Source: Deltaproteobacteria bacterium
GTDB lineage: Bacteria; Myxococcota_A; Polyangia; Polyangiales; Houyiibacteriaceae
Assembly: GCA_019309605.1 (NCBI GenBank)
Contig: JAFDFW010000158.1
Location: forward strand, 1 to 6,176
Direction: 5' to 3'
Length of the DNA: 6,176 nt
Made by a program: the position numbers and the translations under genes. Under the pieces are notes generated by a model. The model did not search any database, was not told the DNA's origin, and saw only the letters and a program-made list of their open reading frames with translations. Positions within the stretch are counted from its first letter, which is position 1. Every line of letters starts with the position of its first letter. Of the stretch, positions 1 through 5,616 are shown piece after piece.

Positions 1-314
1 TTCAGCAAGATCGTTTCGAGCTCGGTTTCGACCTCACCTTGACGCGTTTCGCCCCGCTTGATCTGGTCGCCGAGGCTGCGAAGTTGCTCGCGCTTGGCTT
101 GAAATTCCTCGGACTTCTTGTCGGCGACCTTTGCCATCGCCTGACTCGCCTCGTTGCGCTCCTGGCGTAGGGCCTCGACGCCCGTGATGACGCTGCGGCG
201 CTCCTCGGCCAAGTCCCCGAGCCGATCGAGCAGTTCTGCGTCCGCGAAACCGCGGCGCGCCAGTGCGGCCTTGACGTCCGGCAGGTTTTCGCTCACGTGG
301 CGCGGGTCGAGCAT
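1..314 (-). CDS. serS: Seryl-tRNA synthetase, N-terminal part (runs off left edge)
   Basis: Reading the minus strand from ATG at 314 gives about 104 residues beginning MLDPRHVSENLPDVKAAL, followed by ALARRGF. This is the typical opening of bacterial seryl-tRNA synthetase. The rest, rich in Glu, Lys, Arg and Gln (for example RQERNEASQ and KREQLRSLGDQIKRGE), matches the long antiparallel coiled-coil arm that contacts the variable arm of tRNA-Ser. The class II catalytic core lies outside the window. The enzyme charges tRNA-Ser (and tRNA-Sec where present) with serine in the cytoplasm. The start is chosen because family homology begins exactly at this Met. No good Shine-Dalgarno sequence is visible upstream of it. 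The gene diverges from the metallophosphoesterase gene across 84 bp. Family identification is confident; only the 5' fifth to quarter of the gene is seen. Confidence 0.9.
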   Translation of the reverse strand, partial: MLDPRHVSENLPDVKAALARRGFADAELLDRLGDLAEERRSVITGVEALRQERNEASQAMAKVADKKSEEFQAKREQLRSLGDQIKRGETRQGEVETELETILL

Positions 315-398
315 GAGAGCGGGTCTACAACAGGAGGGCGCGGAGCACCAGTCGCGCACTTCTTGGCGCCGTGTGCAAAAAGCTCCTAAGTTGAAGCT
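315..398. promoter_or_regulatory. Divergent intergenic region, serS / metallophosphoesterase
   Basis: These 84 bp separate two divergent start codons, so promoters for both genes are expected here or overlapping the gene ends. The only box-like pair seen for the rightward gene is TTGGCG (363-368) and TAAGTT (387-392), 18 nt apart. It is a poor match to sigma70 consensus and would place the transcript start almost on the GTG at 399. No convincing operator, riboswitch or T-box was seen for serS. The region is assigned from gene arrangement, not from a recognised motif. Confidence 0.3.
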
Positions 399-1067
399 GT
401 GAGCAACAGGGGCATGCTCAGCCGATTGGGGGTCATCGGCGACGTTCACTGCGAGTCCGAGACGCTCGGGCGAGTGCTCGATGCGTTGGAGACGATGAAC
501 GTCGATGCCGTCCTGTGCGTTGGCGATCTGGTCGACGGGCCGGGAGACGCCGATACGACACTCGATCTGCTGCAGGCGCGCGGCGTCCAATGCGTGGCCG
601 GGAATCACGAACGCTGGTTCCTCGACAGCGAGCAGAGGTCGCTCGAGAACGCGACGGCCGCGATCAACGAAACCTCGCGCGCGTTCGTCCAAGCCCTCCC
701 GAAAACGCGGCGCTACGCCACGGCCAACGGTAACGCACTCCTCTGTCACGGGGTCGGCGACGACGACGAGGCCTGGCTCCTACCGGACACGCGGGGCTAC
801 GCCCTCCAAGACATCCCGACGCTGCGCGAGCTTATGTTCGACGAAGAGGTCCAGTTCATGTTCGGCGGCCACACCCACCAGCGAATGATCCGCGTGTTTC
901 CGGGACTCACCGTAGTCAACGCCGGCACCATCCACCGTAAGGACGAGCAAACGTTCATGCTGGTGGACTTCGGCGCAATGCGCGTTGGGTTTTACTCCGC
1001 CGCCGAGGGGAATACCGGCGAGCTGATCGAAGAGCTAGAGCTACCGGGGCCAGGGCCGATCGAGTAG
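399..1067 (+). CDS. Metallophosphoesterase family protein (calcineurin-like)
   Basis: This 222-residue cytoplasmic protein has the full set of calcineurin-like metallophosphoesterase motifs in order: GDVH at 14-17, GDLVDG at 42-47, GNHE at 68-71, CHG with His117, and GGHTH at 156-160. These Asp, Asn and His residues normally bind a two-metal centre that hydrolyses phosphoester bonds. The compact size and the layout resemble the YfcE/Metallophos_2-type bacterial phosphodiesterases, but the substrate cannot be told from sequence. There is no signal peptide or membrane segment. The start is GTG at 399. An ATG at 414 (residue 6) is a real alternative, because the metal motif begins only at residue 14, and neither start has a well-spaced Shine-Dalgarno. 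The gene is transcribed alone, divergent from serS and convergent with the ABC permease gene. Family assignment is strong; a specific function is not claimed. Confidence 0.88.
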   Translation: MSNRGMLSRLGVIGDVHCESETLGRVLDALETMNVDAVLCVGDLVDGPGDADTTLDLLQARGVQCVAGNHERWFLDSEQRSLENATAAINETSRAFVQALPKTRRYATANGNALLCHGVGDDDEAWLLPDTRGYALQDIPTLRELMFDEEVQFMFGGHTHQRMIRVFPGLTVVNAGTIHRKDEQTFMLVDFGAMRVGFYSAAEGNTGELIEELELPGPGPIE

Positions 1068-1075
1068 GAAGGCCC

Positions 1076-1263
1076 GGGGCACAGGGGAACGCGACACGGG
1101 GATCCCACGGACGGGTCGGCTTGCAAAAGTGGCCGGAGGGACTGGGGAGGTTTGGCCACGCAAGCCTCCCCTCGGCGCTCGCGCCCAATCGGCGGTGGTT
1201 GCTGTCTGGCCGATTGTCACTCGCTACGCCGCTGGATCCCCGCATCGCGTTCCCCTGTGCCCC
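1076..1263. repeat. 188-bp element with 30-bp terminal inverted repeats
   Basis: The arm at 1076-1105 (starts GGGGCACAGGGGAACGCGA, ends CGGGGATCC) is the reverse complement of 1234-1263 at 28 of 30 positions; the two mismatches are adjacent (1095-1096 against 1243-1244). The 128-bp interior holds two smaller hairpins: 1144-1154 with 1161-1171 (11 bp, one G-T pair, 6-nt loop) and 1186-1193 with 1209-1216 (8 bp perfect). No coding sequence fits inside. The size, terminal inverted repeats and position between convergent genes fit a MITE-like or other dispersed intergenic repeat. No target-site duplication was recognised at the ends. Confidence 0.7.
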
Positions 1264-1500
1264 TCCATACGACAATGGCCAGCCCCCAACGTGTCCCACT
1301 GTGCCCCTCCGTACTTAGACATTTACACAGGAGAACGGCTCGCGATGGGCAGCACAGCGATTGGGCCGGCGCCTAGTCGTATGTGGACTTGAGGATCCGT
1401 GGCGACGGGGCGCCCGATCGCGAGCACGCCCGTCGCGAGCCGTTCTCCGGTGATTGAATTGCGACCCGTCGAACCCTCGTATCGTGTTCCCCCGTGCCCC
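1246..1500 (+). repeat. 18-bp motif family CGYGTTCCCCTGTGCCCC (three direct copies)
   Basis: Direct copies lie at 1246-1263 (CGCGTTCCCCTGTGCCCC), 1290-1307 (CGTGTCCCACTGTGCCCC) and 1483-1500 (CGTGTTCCCCCGTGCCCC). A fourth, inverted copy lies at 1076-1093. The first two share a longer 25-bp unit (1246-1270 and 1290-1314, 21 of 25 identical, both ending in TAC). Two copies form the arms of the 188-bp element, and the other two bracket the 127-bp palindrome. The last copy ends 11 bp before the permease stop codon. The spacings (44 and 193 bp between starts) are irregular, so this is not a CRISPR or simple tandem array. Confidence 0.6.
1326..1452. repeat. 127-bp imperfect palindrome with 25-bp arms
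   Basis: The arm at 1326-1350 (CACAGGAGAACGGCTCGCGA then TGGGC) pairs with 1428-1452 at 23 of 25 positions. On exactly the same axis of symmetry, 1357-1366 (GCGATTGGGC) pairs with 1412-1421 (GCCCGATCGC) at 9 of 10, with a 6-nt unpaired bulge on both sides between the two stems. The central loop is 1367-1411. This is far more symmetry than expected by chance and could form a long hairpin in RNA or a cruciform in DNA. Function is unknown; a dispersed palindromic repeat is the simplest reading. Confidence 0.6.
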
Positions 1501-1511
1501 GATCTTTCGGC

Positions 1512-2780
1512 TTATCGCGCCTGCCGCCACAGCTCTGCCAGGGACGGCATGGATCCGGTCAATAGGAACCCCACGCGGAATAGGCGTGCGCCTACGCGGA
1601 TCGACAGCCACGTGGAGACCACCAACACCCCCATTGCACCGATCACCTCCCACCACGCGATTCCCGACGGATCGACGGCCAAGCGAATGATCACGGTGAG
1701 CGGTGAGGTGAACGGAATCCAGGTCATGATTTGGCCGAGCGTACCATTGGGGGCTTCGAGAAGGATCACGAGGACCATCAGCGGAAGGATCGCGAGCATC
1801 GCCCAGCCCATGGTGAGCTTCTGGCTTTCGGCGGCATTGGCGCCGAGGGCGGCAGTTGCGAGCATCAGGCTGCCGAGGAACAGGTAGCCGAGAATGAACA
1901 ACAGGGGCGCGACGGCCAGGGCCTCCCAGGGGATCGTCACCACGGACGCAAGCGCAGCAGAGGCACTGAGGGCTACGAAGACAACCATCGATGACCACAC
2001 CGCAAATTGAACCAGGCCTGCGGCGCCGAGGCCGAAGAGCTTGCCTGCCAGGATCTCTTCCGGCGTCACCGAGGAGAGCAGCACTTCGACGATCTTGCTC
2101 TCCTTATCGGTTGAGACGGTCTGCACCAGATACCCTGACGCACTCAGAAGGGCGGTCAGCAAGAGAATCCCCAGGAAAAGCGGGATCGTCGTGCGCACCA
2201 GCAGGTCGAGGGCCTCATCGACGCCAGTGACTTCCTCGCCCTCGGGGCCGAGGCGGCTGCGGATGAAATACGCCGGTGAGATGACGCGTTCCTGCACGTC
2301 GCCATCGAGACGTCCTTCGACGAGCGACTTTCTCAAGAGCGAGCGAAGCAGCGGCTCGATCGTCGTTCCACCCATGCTCAAGAGCGGAGTCTTGTCGGAC
2401 TGGATGGCGCGCACCTCACCGCTCGAGAGGTAGTTCTTCGCGACGATGTAGACTGCGCGAAGGCGCCCGGATTCGAGATCGCTGGTCGCGACATCACCAT
2501 TGTCGTAGAGCACGACATCGTTGCCGTTTGCCGTCCAAACCCGCGCGCCATCACGCTGTTCGAACACCGCACGGTCGATCACACCTGACTCATCGACTAG
2601 ACCGAACTGGGAGCTTTCCGCCGCGCGCTGGGTGAGGAAGTACGTCTGTGCCCCGAGGACGGTGCCCGAAACGACCGCCAGGAAGATCGGCAAGCCAAAC
2701 GTTGCGATCAAGTACGACCATCGCTTGACGACCGACAAGAACTCGAAGCGCGCCACGGCTGCGATGCGTTGCATGCGCAT
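1512..2780 (-). CDS. ABC-2 type transporter permease (NatB-like)
   Basis: This 422-residue integral membrane protein is the membrane half of a NatA/NatB-like ABC exporter. An N-terminal membrane segment (about 22-44) is followed by a soluble domain of about 150 residues, probably outside the membrane (45-195). A cluster of hydrophobic segments follows at about 196-217, 249-277, 286-314, 322-342 and 377-398. Between the second and third segments, EVLLSSVTPEEILAGKLFG (232-250) is the conserved cytoplasmic coupling motif of the ABC2_membrane_3 group. The length and topology match full-length family members. The ATG at 2780 lies 3 bp after the stop of the ATPase gene, so the two are translationally coupled and surely form one transporter; an ATG at 2774 is a minor alternative start. 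The family exports ions, lipids, peptides or antibiotics, and the substrate here is not deducible. The stop is TAA at 1512-1514. Confidence 0.88.
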   Translation of the reverse strand: MRMQRIAAVARFEFLSVVKRWSYLIATFGLPIFLAVVSGTVLGAQTYFLTQRAAESSQFGLVDESGVIDRAVFEQRDGARVWTANGNDVVLYDNGDVATSDLESGRLRAVYIVAKNYLSSGEVRAIQSDKTPLLSMGGTTIEPLLRSLLRKSLVEGRLDGDVQERVISPAYFIRSRLGPEGEEVTGVDEALDLLVRTTIPLFLGILLLTALLSASGYLVQTVSTDKESKIVEVLLSSVTPEEILAGKLFGLGAAGLVQFAVWSSMVVFVALSASAALASVVTIPWEALAVAPLLFILGYLFLGSLMLATAALGANAAESQKLTMGWAMLAILPLMVLVILLEAPNGTLGQIMTWIPFTSPLTVIIRLAVDPSGIAWWEVIGAMGVLVVSTWLSIRVGARLFRVGFLLTGSMPSLAELWRQAR

Positions 2781-2783
2781 GAC

Positions 2784-3695
2784 TCAGCGGCCCCCACCCA
2801 CGAGGTGGACGAATATCTCATCCATGCGCGCTACCAAGGGCTCGTAGCGGTCGATCGTGACACCGTTTCGGACGAGCTCGTCGAGGTATCCGGCCGCCGT
2901 CACGCTCGGTGGCAGCTCGACGCGCCACCCGCCGGGCTTGTGCTGCGTGGCTTGCACACCAAGAGCGACCAGGTCCATCGCAGTCCAGACGATCACCTCA
3001 TTCCGCGAATACCGCCGGCGGATCTCGTCGAGCTGGCCGTACACCACCAAGGTTCCGTGGTGAATGAGCGCCACGCGATCACAAAGCGCTTCCACTTGGT
3101 GCATCATGTGGGTCGATAATACGGTCGTCCGGCCGCTCGCCCGCCGCTCCTCGATCAAGTCGGTGACAAGACCGACGTTGACCGGATCCAACCCCGAGAA
3201 CGGCTCATCGAGAACGCAGAGCTCCGGGTCGGTCATGAGACACGCAGCGATCTGAACCTTCTGAGTCATCCCCTTGGAGAGGCTCTCGACCCGTTGGCCC
3301 GCAACGCGGCTCAACCCGACGCGTTCGAGCCAGTGGTCCGCGGCCGCCCGCGCGGCAGCTCGCTTCAGGCCCTTGAGCCGCCCGAGGTACGTAAGCAGCT
3401 CACGCACCTTGGCGCGACGATAGACGCCGCGCTCCTCGGGAAGATATGCGGTGCGGTCGAGGGTCTTCGGATTCGGCGCAGCGCCAAACAGCGTCACCTC
3501 CCCTTCGTCTGCGCGAAGGATGTCGAGCCCGACCCGGATCAGCGTCGTTTTGCCCGCACCGTTGGGGCCGAGCAGACCGAACACCTCACCAGACTGGACT
3601 TCGAGGGACAGGTCCTCGAGCACGCGGTGCTGCCCAAAGCGCTTAGATACACCCCGATACTCCAGAACCCCCACGGATTGATTGTATCGGGTCAC
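2784..3695 (-). CDS. ABC transporter ATP-binding protein (NatA-like)
   Basis: This 303-residue ATPase energises the permease encoded 3 bp downstream. Motifs in order are Walker A GPNGAGKT (43-50), a YLPEERGVY segment (84-92) where the usual Q-loop Gln is replaced by Glu, signature LSKGM (139-143) in place of LSGGQ, Walker B CVLDEP (160-165), D-loop SGLD (167-170) and the switch His196 in STHMMHQ. The YLPEERG and LSKGM variants are normal for the NatA-type (COG4152-like) subgroup, so they are family markers rather than defects. Residues from about 225 onward form the extra C-terminal domain typical of this group (DUF4162-like). The start is GTG at 3695; a second GTG at 3674 would trim seven residues and leave the nucleotide-binding domain intact. 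The preceding leader carries a large palindromic element whose left end lies 17 bp from this start codon. Confidence 0.9.
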   Translation of the reverse strand: MTRYNQSVGVLEYRGVSKRFGQHRVLEDLSLEVQSGEVFGLLGPNGAGKTTLIRVGLDILRADEGEVTLFGAAPNPKTLDRTAYLPEERGVYRRAKVRELLTYLGRLKGLKRAAARAAADHWLERVGLSRVAGQRVESLSKGMTQKVQIAACLMTDPELCVLDEPFSGLDPVNVGLVTDLIEERRASGRTTVLSTHMMHQVEALCDRVALIHHGTLVVYGQLDEIRRRYSRNEVIVWTAMDLVALGVQATQHKPGGWRVELPPSVTAAGYLDELVRNGVTIDRYEPLVARMDEIFVHLVGGGR

Positions 3696-3712
3696 ACCGC
3701 CCCAAGCTAATC

Positions 3713-3818
3713 ACCCCGTAAAGTCGATGCTGCGCATCGCCACGGGGCTCCGCCCCCCCCTCCCCAGCTGAGTAGCGCGAAGCCCCGTGGACGACGTAAC
3801 ACGTCGACTTTACGGGGT
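3713..3818. repeat. 106-bp cloverleaf-like palindromic element
   Basis: The outer stem is perfect over 15 bp: ACCCCGTAAAGTCGA (3713-3727) pairs with TCGACTTTACGGGGT (3804-3818). Inside lie two 6-bp hairpins with 3-nt loops, CGATGC-TGC-GCATCG (3725-3739) and CGACGT-AAC-ACGTCG (3792-3806). They flank a perfect 10-bp central stem, CCACGGGGCT (3740-3749) with AGCCCCGTGG (3781-3790). The central loop holds a run of eight C (3753-3760). The side hairpins share their outermost three bases with the outer stem, so the pairings compete slightly at that junction. The element fills the gap between mutY and the ABC ATPase, and its right end includes the first base of the mutY stop codon. There is no following T-run, so it is not a typical rho-independent terminator. 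It is probably a dispersed repeat (REP/MITE-like). Confidence 0.72.
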
Positions 3819-4849
3819 CAGCGCCCGAGGGCGGAGGCCAGGAGTTTCCTGGTCAGCGTGGAAACCCCTACGCTCTCGAGGTCACCAGGGGCAAAGCGGC
3901 GTCGGGCCTCCGACTCCTCCCCGCGCGCCGCCGACGCCAGGTATACGTCGATCTGCAGACGCCGATGCGTGAGCACGTGCTCGACCTCGCCGATCGGCTT
4001 CGTCCCAAGCTTCGCGTTGAGCCCGGCTTGACTGAGCACCGTCCGCGCCTTTCCTTCGGCCATCGGCACTCCCCACAGGCCACCGAAGAGGGGCTGGTCT
4101 CCTTTGACGAGCCACACCTTCCGGTCGGCACCTCTACCTCGTGTCGCAACGACCGCCGCCATCTTCACCTTTTTGGGAGGCTTGCGCACCCGGGGAACGG
4201 GCAGCGCGTCGACTTCATCGCTTGCATACGCCAGGCATTCGCCTGCCACAGGGCATGACTCGCAACCTGGCTGCTTGGGCGTGCAAATCGTCGCCCCGAG
4301 CTCCATCAACGCCTGGTTGAGATCACCGGGGCGCCTGCCGGGAACCAAGCGCGCGGCCTCTTCCCACAACCGGCTGGTCGTAGCGGACGCACCGATGGGC
4401 GTGTCGATTCGAGACAACCGCGCCAGCACTCGGGCAACGTTTCCGTCGACGATCGGCTCTTCCTTGTCGAAGGCGATGCTGCCGATCGCGCCCGCCGTAT
4501 ATCGCCCAACACCCGGAAGCGCTCGCCGAGCGTCCCTGTCTTCGGGAACCTTCCCACCGTACTGGTCAACGACCTCTCGGACGCCGGCGTGCAACATGCG
4601 CGCACGTCGGTAGTAGCCGAGCCCGCTCCAGTGGGAGAGGACGGCATCCTCATCCGCTTCAGCCAATGCACGAGCGGTTGGAAAACTCTCCAAGAAGCGC
4701 CGGTAGTACGGGATCACGGTCTCGACGCGCGTTTGCTGAAGCATCACCTCGGAAACCCAAATCGCGTAGGGGTCACGCGTGTGACGCCAAGGGAGGTCTC
4801 GGGCGGCAGCGTCGTACCAGCGGAGCAGCTTCTGCCGGACCGTAGCCAT
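3818..4849 (-). CDS. mutY: A/G-specific adenine DNA glycosylase MutY
   Basis: MutY removes adenine mispaired with 8-oxoguanine in base excision repair. Numbering from ATG at 4849 (343 residues), it has the catalytic Glu34 in SEVMLQQT (33-40), the helix-hairpin-helix LPGVGRYTAGAI (111-122) and the catalytic Asp135 in VDGNVARVLAR. The four [4Fe-4S] cysteines are 189, 196, 199 and 205 (C-X6-C-X2-C-X5-C). The C-terminal third (from about 227) is the NUDIX-like 8-oxoG recognition domain, with EHVLTH at 290-295 in the place of the usual FTH/FSH loop. Length is normal for the family. ATG at 4849 is preferred to the in-frame TTG at 4852 because it forms TGATG with the stop codon of the E2 catalytic ORF, a common coupling arrangement. 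All catalytic and cluster residues are present, so it should be functional. It sits at the end of a dehydrogenase operon without obvious functional link. Confidence 0.95.
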   Translation of the reverse strand: MATVRQKLLRWYDAAARDLPWRHTRDPYAIWVSEVMLQQTRVETVIPYYRRFLESFPTARALAEADEDAVLSHWSGLGYYRRARMLHAGVREVVDQYGGKVPEDRDARRALPGVGRYTAGAIGSIAFDKEEPIVDGNVARVLARLSRIDTPIGASATTSRLWEEAARLVPGRRPGDLNQALMELGATICTPKQPGCESCPVAGECLAYASDEVDALPVPRVRKPPKKVKMAAVVATRGRGADRKVWLVKGDQPLFGGLWGVPMAEGKARTVLSQAGLNAKLGTKPIGEVEHVLTHRRLQIDVYLASAARGEESEARRRFAPGDLESVGVSTLTRKLLASALGR

Positions 4850-5616
4850 CAAAGGTACTCGAAGAACGACCGCTCCGGGTTCTCGAGCGTTTCGATCACG
4901 TCGTAGGCAAATGCGGCGCCTACATGCCCGTCGACGATGCGGTGATCGAGAGAGAGCGAAAGCAACATCACCTTGCCGACGACAATCTCCCCCTCGCGAA
5001 CCACGGGCTTTTCCTTGATCCGGTGGACCCCAAGAATGCCAACCTCCGGGTGGTTCAAGATCGGCGTCGCAAGGAGGCCGCCCTGCTTCCCGAGCGAGGT
5101 CACCGTGAACGTCGAGTTGCGCAAATCCTCGGGCGCGAGCGTTCCCTCTTGGGCCGCCCGTGAGAGCCGTTCGATCCGCGCTGCGAGCTCGAAGAGCCGG
5201 AGGCGATCTGCGTTTTGTACGACGGGAACCATCAGTCCGGCCTCGGTCGCGGTCGCTACGCCGATGTTGTAGTACTTCTTGTAGACCAGCTCATTAGTGC
5301 GCTCATCGAGCTCGCTATTGAGAACTGGATGCTTGCGCAGCGCTTCGGTGACCGCCTTGATGATGAATGGCAAGAACGTCAGTCGAACACCGCGGCGTTC
5401 GGCTTCGGGCAACAGCCGTTGCCGCAGGTCGACCAATCGAGATGCATCACACTCCTCGACAAATGTGAAGTGCGCGGCAGTCGCCTTGGCGTGATGCATT
5501 CGTTCCGCGATCTTCCGACGCATCCCGACGAGCGGCTGCCGCTCCTCGAGCGGGGCATGCGGCCTGTCCTCGGCCATCTCCTCGCGCAACGCTCCGCGAA
5601 CGTCATCCCGCGTCAC
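4849..5616 (-). CDS. 2-oxoacid dehydrogenase E2, catalytic acyltransferase domain (separate ORF)
   Basis: This 255-residue ORF is the C-terminal catalytic domain of a dihydrolipoamide acyltransferase, which moves the acyl group from lipoyl-lysine to CoA. Its body runs from PLVGMRRKIAERM (28-40) through HFTFVEECDASRLVDLRQRL (49-68) and GLMVPVV (127-133). It ends with the active-site motif DHRIVDG at 224-230 (His225 and Asp229) and an intact C-terminus. The first residues, GTG then TRDDVRGAL, are the tail of a peripheral subunit-binding domain whose normal context is G-G-R-V-T-R-D-D-V; the remainder of that domain is missing. The GTG at 5616 overlaps the TGA of the lipoyl ORF by 4 nt, so reinitiation could make a stand-alone catalytic protein. 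The substrate class (branched-chain 2-oxoacid or pyruvate) is unresolved. It could equally be the 3' half of a frameshifted gene. Confidence 0.85.
   Translation of the reverse strand: MTRDDVRGALREEMAEDRPHAPLEERQPLVGMRRKIAERMHHAKATAAHFTFVEECDASRLVDLRQRLLPEAERRGVRLTFLPFIIKAVTEALRKHPVLNSELDERTNELVYKKYYNIGVATATEAGLMVPVVQNADRLRLFELAARIERLSRAAQEGTLAPEDLRNSTFTVTSLGKQGGLLATPILNHPEVGILGVHRIKEKPVVREGEIVVGKVMLLSLSLDHRIVDGHVGAAFAYDVIETLENPERSFFEYL

Larger units (their letters stand above)
1068..1511. other. Noncoding convergent intergenic region rich in repeats
   Basis: The 444 bp between the stop codons of the metallophosphoesterase (+) and the ABC permease (-) have no credible gene. The short open frames here have no recognisable domain, and their repetitive peptides (variants of RIAFPCAP) are simply translations of the repeated DNA motif described below. 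The region instead contains two large imperfect palindromes (1076-1263 and 1326-1452) and four copies of an 18-bp motif. No terminator with a clear T-run was found for either flanking gene, although the stems themselves could slow or stop transcription from both sides. Confidence 0.7.

Noticed and set aside
955..1299. Minus-strand 114-codon open frame overlapping the 3' end of the metallophosphoesterase gene and the repeat region
   Set aside because: It overlaps a well-supported gene, has no recognisable domain, and much of its peptide is translated inverted-repeat DNA.
1121..1392. Three overlapping plus-strand open frames of 65-87 codons in the convergent spacer
   Set aside because: They overlap one another in different frames, have no clear ribosome binding site, and contain repeated peptides such as RIAFPCAP and RVPLCPS that arise from the 18-bp DNA motif.
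1076..1500. CRISPR or tandem repeat array
   Set aside because: Copies are only 18-25 bp, divergent, irregularly spaced and one is inverted; there are no uniform spacers.
1315..1998. 227-codon minus-strand open frame
   Set aside because: It overlaps the 3' third of the ABC permease on the same strand in another frame, is Arg/Pro/His-rich and has no family features. It is a GC-rich shadow.
3713..3818. tRNA gene, suggested by the cloverleaf-like fold
   Set aside because: The size (106 bp), the 15-bp outer stem, and the absence of a T-arm GTTCRANNC box, normal anticodon loop or CCA end rule out a standard tRNA.
3713..3818. Rho-independent terminator for mutY
   Set aside because: The stem is strong, but no T-run follows it on the minus strand, and the same-strand ATPase gene starts 17 bp later.
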